Shown in pieces: positions 11,322 through 23,348 of a DNA stretch of 64,000 nt. The translations under genes and the position numbers were made by a program. Origin of the DNA: Mermis nigrescens (taxonomy: Eukaryota; Nematoda; Enoplea; Mermithida; Mermithidae). Where the stretch lies: NCBI GenBank assembly GCA_036768485.1, contig JAVLUZ010000154.1, forward strand, positions 21,691,896 to 21,755,895. The letters are read 5' to 3'. Under the pieces are notes generated by a model. It did not search any database. It saw only the letters and a program-made list of their open reading frames with translations, and had not been told where the DNA came from. How positions within the stretch are numbered: the stretch's first letter is position 1; each line of letters starts with the position of its first letter.

Positions 11322-11447
11322 ATTAACACAAATAGCAGAGAAGGTATCATTTATAAAGAAGATGCGGTATTTTCGTGCTAAATATTTTGAATCTAGCACG
11401 CGCGATGAAGATAAATTGCGTCCTCGTTTGAAAGCATCCACATCTAT
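11322..11447 (-). CDS. Possible upstream exon, unknown product
   Basis: There is an acceptor ttttttatag and donor GTTAAT|GTGAGT, giving exactly 42 codons in phase 0. The peptide begins IDVDAFKRGRNLSSSRVLDS and continues KYLARKYRIFFINDTFSAIC. I recognise no domain. Downstream on the minus strand, acceptor ctaaatgag would continue it in frame into SCRYSAPLSYEGLPAWYNAQ before a stop overlapping the Ig exon in another frame. Acceptor tatgaag would instead join the Ig frame in phase. Whether it belongs to the Ig gene cannot be decided from the sequence. Confidence 0.35.
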
Positions 11448-11689
11448 CTATAAAAAAGAAGCAATAAAAATGCTACAAAATATAAACTTGTCAAAAATAA
11501 ATTTCTAGTTAAAAATAGAAGGAGCCGCCATATTTTGTAGTCCGCCGATTCAATAAGGTTCCCTCAGTTATCTTTAGCAAAAAACAATAAGATTCCCTCA
11601 CTAGCAAAAAACGAAAGGTATTACACATCATTCGACTAATTTTAGACGTTTCTTTTAATTATTTGACCAGAATTTGACGAAAACTACTT

Positions 11690-12030
11690 GCGAGTATACA
11701 TGATCATGAGAGTTTGGGTTAAATTTTAAGCCGCGAAAGATTTTTCACACCCACGGCCACAAAAATATTTTCACACTCAGAAATCGTGGTTTTCCAAAAC
11801 AATCTTCGTAAATGTCCTGACATAAGTATTTTTAGCAATCTATTATATCAAAAGTGCTAATTTGTTCGTAGCTTTGCGCCAAACAACCATTTTTGACTAC
11901 ATTTTGATGAATTTCATTGAATTTTTCATTATTTTTATCATCTAGAGAGATAAGGTATCGTCAAAAACGTCTAAAAAATATTGGTGACGCTAATCCATCA
12001 TGCATGCATATAAGGGGTGAGGGATATGTA
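11690..12030. repeat. Degenerate family F copy
   Basis: It begins tacatgatcatgagagtttgg and ends near ccatcatgcatgcatataagg. Internal blocks (atctagagagataaggtatcgtcaaa and relatives) match the family F copies at 61078 and 51701. There is no target duplication. Confidence 0.45.
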
Positions 12031-12490
12031 TTGTTACGGAAAGCGACAATGATATTATTTTTATTTATAAACGTAAAAACAATTACTAAGCCTTAAACAT
12101 GTATTAATTTCACTTATTTAATTTAATATCATGTGAAACAGCTTTAGCACGCAGTTAGAGTAGCTTTTACTTTTCAATGTCAAAACCTTAGTGCGTTGGT
12201 CTGTTAACTTATTCATTTCCTGTCTGTTTTTTGCCAATAAGCTACCCCACCACATACGACTTTAAAAGGGTTTCACCCCCCCTTCCCCCAGAAATGTGTT
12301 CACCGCCAGAATTTTAAATTTTTCAGAAAACGTAGAAAAAAGCTTATTTTAAGAGTTTTTGGTCATATTTTGACTAAAGTGTCATATTTCAGGCGCTTAT
12401 CTACTCATTTTTGACCATATTTTGTCCAATTTACTCTATAGGCATGGCATAACGGACTAGTATTGGCGCAGCTCAAACTACCTTCCAGAC

Positions 12491-13233
12491 CACTGTTTTT
12501 TTTGTACGAGCCTCTTTGTACATGTACAAAGATCTCCGGAAAAGTCTTTGTACGAGCAAAAATTTTTTTGTACATATAACGTATAGATATGTAATTGAAT
12601 GTACACATTTTTACATACTACTAGATTGTTATCCGTGACCCGCACGCTTCGCAAAAGGTATAACTTTGTCCTAAATTTAGCTGTTTATATTGGTTCGGCC
12701 CGAAAAGATAAAATTTTCATGAGTCTTACGTTGAAATTACACATAAAATTCGACTCAGCAAGTTTAAATGACTTGTGTTACACAATTATAAATAATAAGC
12801 GGTTGCAATGCGCTGACTGAATCTCATAATAGACACCAATTTGCTTATGAATTTAATGCAACGCAAAGATAAAAGAGTCAATTTTATCTTCAAACAGCAG
12901 AAAACAGTGCAAAGTTGTTTAATAGTTCTTTTTTCTGCATAAAATCTTTATAAAACAGTGGAAATAGATGTAAAAGATGCTTCAATCTGTACAAAGATGC
13001 TTACAGATAGATTTTGGAGAGTTAAATGCCCGCGCTTGGAGCTAAATAGAATGTAATTATGATACTCGGCGCGAAGCGCCGAAAATTTTTAGAAAGTTTG
13101 CTAAAAAATACTCCAAAAAACGTTAAAAATACTATTACTTTGCCCCAAAACGTCTTTGTACATTGTACAAAGATGGCTCCGAAAATCTTTGTACGAGCCT
13201 CAAAATCTTTGTCTCGTACAAAAAAAAACAGTG
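12491..13233. mobile_element. Small hAT-type element (family H)
   Basis: It starts CACTGTTTTTTTTGTACGAG and ends GTACAAAAAAAAACAGTG, flanked by a perfect 8-bp duplication TTCCAGAC (12483-12490, 13234-13241). Inside are a perfect 20-bp palindrome (12513-12532, TCTTTGTACATGTACAAAGA), a near-palindrome at about 13152-13173 and the ggcgcgaagcgcc palindrome at about 13068. The body has no transposase. Confidence 0.9.
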
Positions 13234-13904
13234 TTCCAGACACAATTTTTTTATGCCTTTTCAAAATTTTTCGATTTTTATGTCCCAGAAAGATATATAG
13301 AGCATCGTCAGAAACGTCGAAAAATTATGTCTTCGACGCAATTTCACCGTTTTAAGCCCAAAAAAGGAAATCTAGAAAAATGTTTCAATTTCAACCAACC
13401 CGGAATTCCCATGCTGTGAATGTCTACTCCGCAGGCCCCAACCTTACTATTATCAGATAGAATAGGTACTGTAGATTTCAATGCGCGAAGTATTAGCTTT
13501 GCAAATTTATTCCACGTTGATTATATGTAAAAGCAGAGCACAGTAGTCTACGTTTATAATCAATAGCTGTTCTCTTAGGCCACAGGTGAATTGTCCCAAA
13601 ACTTTTATACCCGAAAATTGACCATTACCAAGTTTGCATAAAATTTAGTACAAGTGGATTGGTCAAGTATCGTGAGTCTAAGAAACAGCCAGCAGTACTA
13701 CCCAAGTACCTATGCATAAAAAGTGAAAGCGGAAAATCTTGTGACTAGAAGTCCATTCCGTTTCGAAGCATAAAAAATAAAATATCCGTTTTTATAGTGA
13801 GAATCGAGGAGTCATGTTAAAGATATTAACGCAATGTGATATAGACATAATTCATACGTGGAGGATTATTATTAATGTTCATTTACCATGATGTACGACC
13901 AGGC

Positions 13905-14180
13905 CCGTATCCAGGGGATAAGTAACAAGTGCGAGTCACCCCTTTCACCGAAATTAAATTTGAGAAAGCTTTTCCTTTACTTTCCCCTATGGTTTTTTAA
14001 GCAAAAAATATAAAATAAATAATAATTGCGATCTGTTTAGGACCAAACGCGCGATAAAAACATTCAGTATTCAATCTTTATACAACCTAAAGCATATTTT
14101 GCATGTTTTCTGTCCTTTTTAAGGATAACGTAGAAAATGAGATTCGTGCCTGAAGCGAGAATGACACACATTTTTGGCGT
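13905..14180. repeat. Truncated copy of the CAGGCCCGTA hAT-type family
   Basis: It starts CAGGCCCGTATCCAGGGG like the intact element at 53338-53739. It follows that element through cttttcctttact, gcatattttgcatg and gaagcgagaatga, then diverges and lacks the right end. A short run after it (14280-14330, aagacaagacaagaaagactttatt) resembles a LINE 3' tail in reverse, but this is uncertain. Confidence 0.65.
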
Positions 14181-14805
14181 TGATAATGGATTCTTGATGA
14201 ACTTAGACTATTTTCAGACTGATTTTAAAACCAAAATTAGGCTGGTATTATAAAAATTTCAGCTCTAACTTTTAAGAGAAGACAAGACAAGAAAGACTTT
14301 ATTGTATAAAAGAAATATACAAAATCAGGTAAAACACGAGTACATGACGAAACGGTGAATGAACGAAAGGACATACGCACACATCACGGATAATGCATTA
14401 CGTATGCTCCAGAACATATACATATATATTAGCAAATCAAAATGCTCCGATGGAACGAAGTGGGCGAATATACTTGAAATTAAGCGTCATTAAGGGCATG
14501 AAAGGAGGGACTAGGGAAAAGTCACCTATGCATTTAAAAGTTAAAATAATCTGCTTAAAATTGGACTCCAGCTAAAACGCGAAAAATTGATGTATATTCT
14601 GCGGCCTACAGAAGGGAGTTGCGCCCCTGTTATAAAATTAAATAAAAAGAAATGTTCATTCGTCGAAAGGAAGCGATTTAATTTTAAAAAAACGATATAA
14701 TCTGCATTTTCACGCTAGCATAGCATGCAATGCTATTGGGCTGTAATTAACAACATAGTGTGCTCATAATTCATTAATCACGTCTTTGGCGATTAACTAA
14801 AAAAT

Positions 14806-15760
14806 TAGAGCTGTGCCGGGTCAGGCCCCGGCCCCGGGACGGGGCCAGGCTCGGGGCTAGGCTGGCCCCGGAGCCAGTGTTAGAATTGATTATAATGTAG
14901 AAAATTGATAATGTTTTGGGCAGATTTACCTTCAAGCTCAATTTCAAGCAACACCACAGATCTTGCTAATTCAAATCTTTATTTCATTATGCCAGGTTGG
15001 TGCAAATTTCTAGTTAATAATCAAAATTGACATATTTTAAATTGCAATTCATATAGACGAGCTTTCCAGCTTGCCTGGTAGCAGACATCTACGTCTATCA
15101 GAATAAATAGAATAATAAGCCTAAAAAAGTGCAGAGTAAAGCACATTGAAAAACGCATCCAAGTCAGAGGAGTTAAATCCATACATGGGCAGCTCAAAAA
15201 TTCTGGGGTCCAAAATTTTTCGAAGTCGAAAAGTGCCTGATAATATATGGTAGGGCGGAAAAACACCGTTTTCTTGCGTTTATCAATGAGAGCTATCCAT
15301 TAGCATCAAAAAAATCGCAGAAAAACAAAAAATTCTGAAAATCAATTTCTGGGGCGTCTAGCGGATTTTTTTGGGGGGAGAGGGTGAATTCTGAGGGGTC
15401 TAGACCATAGGTGGGCAGCACCGAAATTTAGGGAGCGTCGAGCACTATCCAATGGCATCAAAAAATCGCTAAAAAGCAAAAAAAATAAAAAATTGAATTC
15501 TGGGGGGTATTCCAACTTCTGGGGGTGCATACCCCCAGCCCCCACGCCTACGTCCCAAGACCCCCCGATGCCCATGTTCTGTTATATCTTGTAATCCTAA
15601 CAAATATTAACGCTTGACGCGCATATTTACTAGTAAGAATATGTATATACATAGGTATAAGGGTAGGGTAGGGTCGTACTATGAGCACGGTAAAGCACGC
15701 TTTTCTTGGCCCCGGCCAAGCCTCGGCCCCGGCAAAAAAGGCGGCCCCGGCACAGCTCTA
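14806..15760. mobile_element. hAT-type element with GGCCCC arrays (element E)
   Basis: The tips are TAGAGCTGTGCCGGG and its inverse GGCACAGCTCTA. TAGAG fits the hAT YARNG rule. GC-rich arrays of ccccgg units sit just inside each tip (14815-14875, 15708-15750). The flanks ctaaaaaat and ctaaaaat fit an 8-bp duplication with one indel. The 955-bp body contains one or two copies of the short GGGCAG family (from about 15178 and about 15410). Confidence 0.78.
15410..15565. mobile_element. GGGCAG-family short element, nested in E
   Basis: It begins cataggtgggcagcaccgaaattta and ends gcataccccc...cccacgcctacg, the family layout seen cleanly at 30694-30956. It appears inserted into another partial copy that starts at about 15178 (catacatgggcagctcaaaa) and ends near gatgcccatg. 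Target duplications are unclear. Confidence 0.55.
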
Positions 15761-16412
15761 CTAAAAATTAGATATATAGGTATTGAAAGAGAAATTTGAC
15801 ATTGATAAGACATAAAGTCGCTTATTGACATAAACCAGAGCTTCTTTACAATCTCTTTTTCAGAGTCAGTGTACTGTTTTGTGAAGGCACGTTTTATTCA
15901 GAGGCCGCAATAACTTAGATTTTTGCGGAACGCATTTTTGCATTAGAAAAATTTTTCACAATGCAAACTAAGCCCAAAATTTTTTCCACACCTCGAAACA
16001 TTGGTACATAAAAACCCCAAAATGTGGAAAAATGGTGGTTAGTTTCCGTTTTGGTAAAATCTTGAGAAAATCCCAGCTTTGCCATTTGCTGCATAAACAT
16101 AGGTACATAGAGTTTTCGAAAAATAGCACAATTTCTGGCGATCTTTGTATGAAAATGACAAAATAAAGTGCTTTAGTCAGAATTTTAGACAAAACGGAAA
16201 ATCAATGCTGAATTCGTGACCGGCACGCAAAATTACCCAGAAATGATACGTTCTAAACTTCTTTACTTTTTTTACAGTTGTGCTAAAAACGGACAACAAG
16301 TTCCGGATTCATAATTAGCTTGAAAGACTGCCCCAGAATATCGGCTGTAAATTTGAAAAAAAAATTGTAATGGAACGGATAAGATATAGAAAGGATTGAA
16401 TAAATAATTTGC

Positions 16413-17818
16413 GGATAATTCGCCCCTCACAATTCGCCCCTAACCACAACTCGCCATCACACAACTCGCCCCTCCACAACTCGCTCCCGCACAACTCGCC
16501 CCCGCACAACTCGCCCCCACGCAACTCGGGCCACACAACTAGCCCCAAAGGAATCACAATTTCACAATTACAATCCAATTATGGAGGGGTTGATTGGACT
16601 CACAGAAGCTAAAAATCCCAGAATTCTATCTATTGATTTTTTTGTGATGTTTCGATGCTAATCGCTAGAAAGATCTGACAAAAAATTTTTATCGCCCATA
16701 ACGCTACTTTTTCTGTCCAGCATTTCTTGCCTTGCCTGCGTATGGTCAATTTCAATAATAGGTGGGCAGCACCAAAATTCTGGGGGCGAAAGATTTTCCA
16801 GAGCTCAAAAAAATCTTTTAAAATTGTGGTGTTGCGAAAAACAACGTTTTTCAACGTTTCTCATCGAGCACTATCCAATAGCATCAACGAATTGCGAAAA
16901 ACAAAAAATTACAAAAATTGAATTCTGGGGGTATTTCGGTTTCTGGGGGAGATATTTCGGTTTCTGGGGGGATATTTCGGTTTCTGGGGGAGGGTATTCG
17001 GCCTTCTGGGGGAGCATACCCCAAAACCCCACGCCCGTGTGTGGTTTCCATCCAATCCCTATGTTTGCCAAATCAGAGATCAATTGAACGCTTACTAGCA
17101 TATGCGTATACATGATCCAATGCTTGCTTGCTCCCCGTAAACGCAAGTGGGGGTTATGTGCAGGCATACAAAGGCAGCAGCTAAATTTTGAGGGCGGTCA
17201 ATTAGCGTACGATTGACAAAAATGGAACCAAAATTCAATTCTGGGGCTTATCAATCTGCGGGCTTTCGAAAACCGGGGATGAAACCCCCACAAACAACCC
17301 ATGTGTGGTAACAGAGCCTCTAGACCCCCAAAATAGATAAATGAGACGTTTTTAAGGAAAATGAGGCGAAATAAAGGCTAAAAATTAATGAAAACGATAA
17401 AAAGTTGCCCGCAGATCAGCTATTTCCACTTTGCATTTATGCCCACAACTGACTTCCAAAAACAGCATAAGCAATGATTTCATTGTACATATAAAACATA
17501 ACAGACTCGTTATGATGTAGCAGCAGTGTAAAAACGCCGCTAAAATTCGTCATTACACGAGTACAATTTCCACCATACATAAGATTTTTCGTGAAGCTCC
17601 TACATATACTTATTAGCAATCATGAGCACTTGGCTTAAACTTCCAAGGGCCAGTTGTGAGGGGGTGAGTTACGAAGGGCGGGGGGTGCGGGGGCAAGTTG
17701 AATTGGGTTGAATTGTGGAGGGAGCGAGTTGTGTGGGGCGAGTTGTGGTTGATGGCGAAATGTGGGGGGGGGGGGGGTTGTGGGGGAGGGCGAGTTGTGG
17801 GGGGGGGGCGAGTTATCC
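16413..17818. mobile_element. Element bounded by inverted ACAACTCGCCC minisatellites
   Basis: The left end is GGATAATTCGCCCC followed by about eight variable units of the type cacaactcgcccc (16418-16545). The right end is the inverse: units of gggcgagttgtgg (17645-17810) ending GAGTTATCC. The layout matches a DNA transposon with inward terminal arrays, like the five hAT-type elements here. I could not find a target duplication, so the class is open. A GGGCAG-family element is nested at about 16757-17040. Confidence 0.6.
16757..17040 (+). mobile_element. GGGCAG-family short element
   Basis: It starts ataggtgggcagcaccaaaatt and ends gcataccccaaaaccccacgcccgtgtgtg. Towards the right end a short unit, atttcggtttctgggggg, is repeated three to four times. 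The flanks atttcaat and gtttccat match at 6 of 8 positions, compatible with a decayed 8-bp duplication. Confidence 0.6.
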
Positions 17819-17826
17819 ATATCCCA

Positions 17827-18150
17827 AATAAATATGCAACGCACACACCGTTTTTCGTTTTCCTAGCGATTTGACTCACAATGTGAACCGTGCCCAAAAA
17901 TCTTTTTCCATATTTAAGATTTTGATCCACATTTTTAGGGGTCTATGAACGTTCAAAAATTGAGCGCTCATATTAAAAAACCAGTGCGAATAAATATGCA
18001 ACGCACACACCGTTTTTCGTTTTCCTAACGATTTGACTCACAATGTGAACCGTGCCCAAAAATCTTTTTCCATATTTCAGATTTTGATTTGCATTTTCAG
18101 GGGTCTATGAACGTTCAAAAATTGAGCGCTCATATTAAAATACCAGTGTT
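17827..18150. repeat. Two-copy 162-bp direct tandem duplication
   Basis: The unit starting aataaatatgcaacgcacac at 17827 is repeated from 17989. Differences are few (cctagcg/cctaacg, tttaag/tttcag). The two copies abut, so this is a recent local duplication. Function unknown. Confidence 0.85.
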
Positions 18151-20300
18151 TTTTTGCAGAAAGTCTATCCTACATATGATAGCGAGACCCGAAATCGAGT
18201 TTTTGAACATTTTGTAACAGTAAATTTACTGCATATACTGTCATAAAAATAATGATCAGTGTAACGTGATTAATCTCCGAAAATTGCGGTTCAAGACCTT
18301 CATTGGCGCATATTAGCCGATTTCTGGAATCTCATCGAACCATATAGAATGCAATAATTTATGAATGTGGCGAGAAGCACCAGAGGATTTGATGTTTTTG
18401 CTTGCATTTTGAGTTGAATTCGCGGCCTCTTTAGTAGCTGATGTTGTAGAAATGCAGATGGCGCGAAGCGCTACAAAATGTCGTTCCCACAATCTTACTG
18501 TATGAAAACTCAATTAAAATTACAAAACCGTTACGAAACAATTATGTACTGAAGTTCAGAGATTCACAAACAATGATAACATTGAAGTTGCTAGTAAATC
18601 GGTTTATAGCATCGAGATACTTTGGCTTAGGCATTGGTGTAGCTGGTTCAAGAATGTATTGAGATAGCCACGTTATAAAGTATATATACAGTATAGCAAG
18701 GGCGTAGGCAGAATTATTTTAAGGAGGGCGGTACAAAATTGGCGACCCTATATTTCGGAAATTCTTCGCCAGGGCACCAAATAAAGTACATTTTCTGACG
18801 TTTCCGAACATGCTCTATCCGTTGAGTTCATAAATTTTAAACTTTTCGAAAAAAATCTATTATCTTCTATTAAGCTATGAAAAATGACGTGGGCCTAAAT
18901 TAACGAATATCATGATTCTATAGCGCGAGCGCCGAGAAATTTTAAGATTTTTCGATGTAAGATGCCAACTACCATCATTTTCCATGCATTATCTTACCTT
19001 TACAAGATTATTTTTGGGCTAAGGGGGCGGCCGCCCCCGCAGTGCACCCATGCAGCATAGTATGTGGTGAAAACTTTCACCCAACTAGTTCGACTTAAAT
19101 TATCTACCTACTAAGGAAGGTGATGAATTTGGTGCGGCCATAGGCGTAGCCTAGATTTTCGCCAGGGGGATTCAAAAAAGATTTCATCCAAAAAACTCAT
19201 AAAAATGCGGGGGGCCAATAAATAAGATGTTTTAGGAGCTTTCAACATCGTCCTGCACTACTTAAGCAATAAAAAAATTGTTTTTCAAATTGCGATAAAA
19301 CAATAGAAACTGCCAAAAGATAGAAGAAATAGGCGCAAAGTGCTGAGATAGAACAACTCGATATCGGCAGCAAGACGACAGTCGCGGATTGGAAAAATTT
19401 TTGCCGTGACGTTTGCCATACTTCCTATCCAGTTTTTTAATTGTATCAAATCCGCACTTGCTATGCCGTTTTTAGTTATTTTGTGTTGATTGTAAGACAT
19501 GGACGAAATAAACGATTCACGAATATGACATTCACTCTAATCACAGACCTTTAGTTCTCGAAAAATTTAAATCTTGTTCTTTTCAATTTTTAACTTTTCC
19601 ATTTTTTCCCCAACTTTTATAGAAAGCCTCATGCGGTCAGACTGTGACTAAATAACTATTGGACGTTGCTTGGAGATCCAAATTGACGTTTAAATCGTCT
19701 TTTATTGTATTGTCTTTGTCCATCATGTATGTATTACCGTCGAAGCGAATGAAATTCCTTTTTCTTCTTCTTCTATGCCTAAGCTGATACGGGACTCCTT
19801 CGCTGACTGCATCCTCATGAGCTCAGGTTTATGTTTTGCCTGGTATCAATCTGGATCCGCAAACAACATATAGGTTAATTTTTGAAAGAGTTAGGTACTT
19901 GCAGGCGTTCAAAATGGATGTCAATTCGTGAACTACATAAAAATTGACCATAAGCCGCCAAAATTTGAAAAAATCGAGAAGTTTTATGATTTTTTCCGAT
20001 AAAAAACAATTTTTTAATTCGAATAATCGACAAATTTAGTATTTTAGTCCAAAATGAGTGTCATATTTGTGATTAACACTCCAAAATTGACCATAATTTC
20101 AAGAAACTTACAAAAAAAATTGCAAGTCAAAAACTTTAGAATTTGAATTTTTCAAAAATAATTGTTTGCCATCAAAATGAATGTCTTATTCGTGATCAGC
20201 GTATGAAAATTGACATTTTATTAAATTTCGAAAAAATTTGAAAACTTTCCAGTACCACCCACCTAAACTGCATAAGGTTCTTACTAAGTTTCTAATTCTT
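18151..20300. other. No supported gene; mixed relics
   Basis: No exon is convincing. A cruciform-prone palindrome ggcgcgaagcgct lies at about 18461. The stretch 18632-18690 (gcattggtgtagctggtt...) recurs inverted at about 24220-24275, framing the 18.6-24.3 kb mosaic. GC runs (ggggcggccgccccc, about 19024) look like the tip of an old hAT element, but I found no partner end. Confidence 0.5.
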
Positions 20301-20305
20301 AGGAG

Positions 20306-20378
20306 CACGTGGCTTAGCCGATTGGTTAACGTGTTGCGCTGCAGAGCGAGGCCTGAGGATCGAAACCTGGCAACTGAA
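20306..20378 (+). repeat. tRNA-like SINE head
   Basis: An A-box-like TTAGCCGATTGGTTAACG and a B box GGATCGAAACC are spaced as in a tRNA. The arms do not form a full cloverleaf. The same module recurs on the minus strand at about 22018-22085 and 23222-23300. At 22018 it is next to the same 'cacttatgcagtttagg' end. It is therefore a dispersed tRNA-derived repeat and not a gene. Confidence 0.55.
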
Positions 20379-20529
20379 AAGTTATTTTCTCTCTCTCGAA
20401 AAACGCACTATATCCACCCTAATCTTAAAAAAGATCCCAACTAACTTTCAATGTTTTGTGCAAATTGTAACTTTATATCTGGGCTAGCGCCAACAATAAA
20501 TAAACTGGTGCAGGAAAAACATATTTTTC

Positions 20530-22560
20530 ATTTAAGTCAAATATCCCAGAGCAAGTTATCACAATAGAGTAGCAATCAGTGCGGCGCAGCGAGGCCATCA
20601 ATAAAAAGCAATAACAATAATTGGGCGGAATTCACAATACTAGAAACTGTCAAGTTTTCAAGAAAAAGGATATTTTTTGTGGTGGTCGGCATTATTGACC
20701 GAGTAACAGGCCGTTGAAGTTCCCGTGCTTGAGGATAGGCGAAAAAGGGGAAAATGGTGTTTGGGGTATTTTTCAGTTTTCAATTTGTGGCGACAGAAAT
20801 TGCTTGTGGATTCAGATTGGTGCCAGACATGGGCTAAGCCTAAGGCATAAATGGAGCCAAAATTGCTCCGTTCACGCTCAGGCTTAGCCCATGCGCTGAC
20901 ATCAATGTAAATGCACATAGCTAAGCCTAAGCCTAATACATCGGTAACCCCGCTCCCGCTCAGTCACAGTCCCCCGTCGCTTTGGAGACTAATCCAAAAC
21001 ATCCCCTAAGGCAGAGCTTACTTTTCGCCTATCCTTAAACATATGAACGTCACTCGGTCAATAATGCCGATCGCCACCTAATTCTTTGGGCACTTATGCA
21101 GTTTAGGACAAAAATTTTAAATTTTTTCTCCCAAAAATTCCTATTTTCTGGGATAATTTTGCACGCTGATAATGATTCCGGCAATCATTTTTCATTTTAG
21201 ACAAAGTTGGGATAAAAATTAGGTTTTTTGTCATTTTTGTTGAAAATTTCAAGACTTTTCAGGGTATTTTTTAGTTTTAAATTTGTGGCGACAGCAATTG
21301 CTTGCGGAATTATATTGGTGCCAGACATAGGCTAAGCTTAAGGCATAATTAGAGCGAAAATGGAATTCTTCACTGGTATGCAAAATTATCCCAGGATTTT
21401 CAAAAAAACAAAAAAATTTGTTGAAATTATTGAAAAAAATTACAAAAGCGTGATTTTTCACCCAAATTCTGCCTAAAATAAAAAAAATAATTCTAAATTC
21501 GTCACCAGCATGCAAAATTACCCTAGAATGTGCATAAATACGAAGAAAAAATGTTTTTTTACAATTTCTCACAAAAATGACAAAAAACCTGATTTTTTCA
21601 CTCAAATTTTGTCTGAAATCAAAAATGAATGCTGGATTCGTTATCAGGATACAAAATTACCCCAGAAAATGGTAATTTTGGGAAAAATTCTCAAAATATT
21701 TGTCCTCCTGACCTGAACTGCATAATTGTGATTCCTTCAAATATGAACTCACCATCGCAAACTCAATTAGAAAATATTGTTGTCGTACCTTTCTGGGACT
21801 TTCCAACCTCCTCGACTCCCGCCCAATGAATCAGTCCGGCGTAAAGCGCCAGGAAAATTTTGAATTTCATTTTTCTTACACGCATTTTTGCTTTAGAAAA
21901 GTCATTACCTATTTACTTTAAGCTTTTCGAATTTTTTCCATGTTTGACATTAGGGTATATACATGGCTTTTTCCTAATTAGAAAATAACTTTTAGTTGCC
22001 AAGTTTCGATCCTTTGACCTCTTGCTCTAAAGCGCAACAGCTTAACCAATCGGCTAAAGCCACCTGCTCCTAACAATTAGAAACGAAGTAATAAGGGGAT
22101 CGTTTATTTTAGGCACTTATGCAGTTTAGGGAGACAAAAATTCTCTATTTTTTTCTCTAAAATTACCATTTTGTGGGGTAATTTTGTATTTTGATAACGA
22201 ATCCAGCATTCATTTTTAATTTCCATCAAAATTCGGGTGAAAAATTAGATTTCTTGACATTTTTTGTGAAAACTTAAAAAATTTCTATTCATATTTTTGC
22301 ACATTCTAGGGTGATTTTGCATGCTGATGACGATCTTAGCATTCATTTTCCATTTCCGTTAAAATTTGGGTAAGAAATCAGGTTTTTTGTCATTTTTTCG
22401 AAAAATTCCAAAAAATTCTTCATATTTTCACACATTCTGAGGTAATTTTACACACAAATAACGGATTCAGCATTCATTCTTTATTTCCAACAAAATTTGG
22501 GTGAAAAATCACGTTTTTGCCATTTTTGTGAATAATTTCTGCAAAAAAAATTTGATAAAA
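20530..22560. repeat. Mosaic of about 131-bp repeats in both orientations
   Basis: A unit containing 'gcattcattttt...tttgggtgaaaaatcaggttttttgtcattttt' recurs. On the plus strand its gcattcat landmark lies at 22207, 22339 and 22470 (spacing 131-132), and a further copy lies at 21180-21250. Inverse copies (acccaaattttg...gaatgctggattcg) lie at 21430-21660. The blocks begin or end at the motif GCACTTATGCAGTTTAGG or its inverse (21089, 21710, 22110), which is also an end of the element at 23349-24055. No coding frame is convincing. Confidence 0.65.
22018..22085 (-). repeat. tRNA-like SINE head
   Basis: Read on the minus strand it has A-box-like TAGCCGATTGGTTAAGC and B box GGATCGAAACTTGG. It is the inverted relative of 20306-20378 and shares flanking sequence with it. 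There is no paired acceptor stem. Confidence 0.55.
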
Positions 22561-22869
22561 ACCCACAGATGTTCATTTTAGATAAAATGTAAGAAAAAAC
22601 TAAATTTTTACATTCAACTAAATTTTTTTATGAAAATTCACGCTTATTCTCTGCCATGTTGCATGCTTATTATCTACCATTTTGCATGGATAAAACAGCC
22701 TTTTTTCGTACGCTATCTGGGCAGTAGATTTTTAGAATGACCGCTCCTTGAGCTTTTGCTGATCTAATTGAATTTCGTCTAGAAAATCTGTTCGAAATTT
22801 GCCGAAATAAACGTGATGCAATCGACTGGGCGTTTGACAACGGCCTTTTGAAGACAGAGGCGGAAAAAT

Positions 22870-23135
22870 ATGAATTTTTTTAAATTTTTTACAAAAAATT
22901 GCAAAAAACCCGATTTTTCACCCAAATTTTGACTGAAATGAAGAATGAATGCTAAATTCGTCATCAGCGTGCAAAATTACCCTAGAATGTGCAAAAATAC
23001 AAAGAAAGTTTTTTTGAAATTTTATACAGAAATGACAAAAAACCAGATTTTCAACCCAAATTTTGACGGAAATCAAAAATGAATGCTGGACCCCAGAAAA
23101 TGATAATTTTGAGGAAAAAATTTTGATAATTTTTG
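22870..23135 (-). repeat. Inverted copies of the 131-bp repeat
   Basis: The unit appears here in reverse (ttcacccaaattttgactgaaatg... and ccagattttcaacccaaattttgacgg...), about 120 bp apart. Together with the forward units at 22190-22560 they make a loose hairpin around 22560-22870. Confidence 0.6.
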
Positions 23136-23221
23136 ACGGCATTCGTGTAATATATGTATTAAGATAGTCATATTCTAAAGGCTTATGTATGCCCTTCTTA
23201 GCATCCGATGAAGCGGAAGAA

Positions 23222-23300
23222 AGTCGCTGCCAACCAGACTCGAAACATGGACATCTTGCTTCAAAGCCCAAGACCTTAACCAATCGTCTAACGCTGGTAC
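23222..23300 (-). repeat. tRNA-like SINE head, degenerate
   Basis: On the minus strand GACGATTGGTTAAGGTC resembles an A box, and TTTCGAGTCTGG is a B-box-like block. It belongs to the same repeat family as 20306 and 22018. Confidence 0.45.
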
Positions 23301-23348
23301 ATTTCGATAAAGAACGCAAAGTATTTGTAATGTTTTGCATTGGTTTAC

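Noticed and set aside
11148..11440. A peroxidase or dual-oxidase exon, from the string LSYEGLPAWYNAQW
   Set aside because: The resemblance to the RYDGWYNN motif of that family does not hold over adjoining residues; too weak to name.
18700..19060. A further hAT element, from ggggcggccgccccc and gggcgtaggcag
   Set aside because: No matching inverted ends or target duplication could be found.
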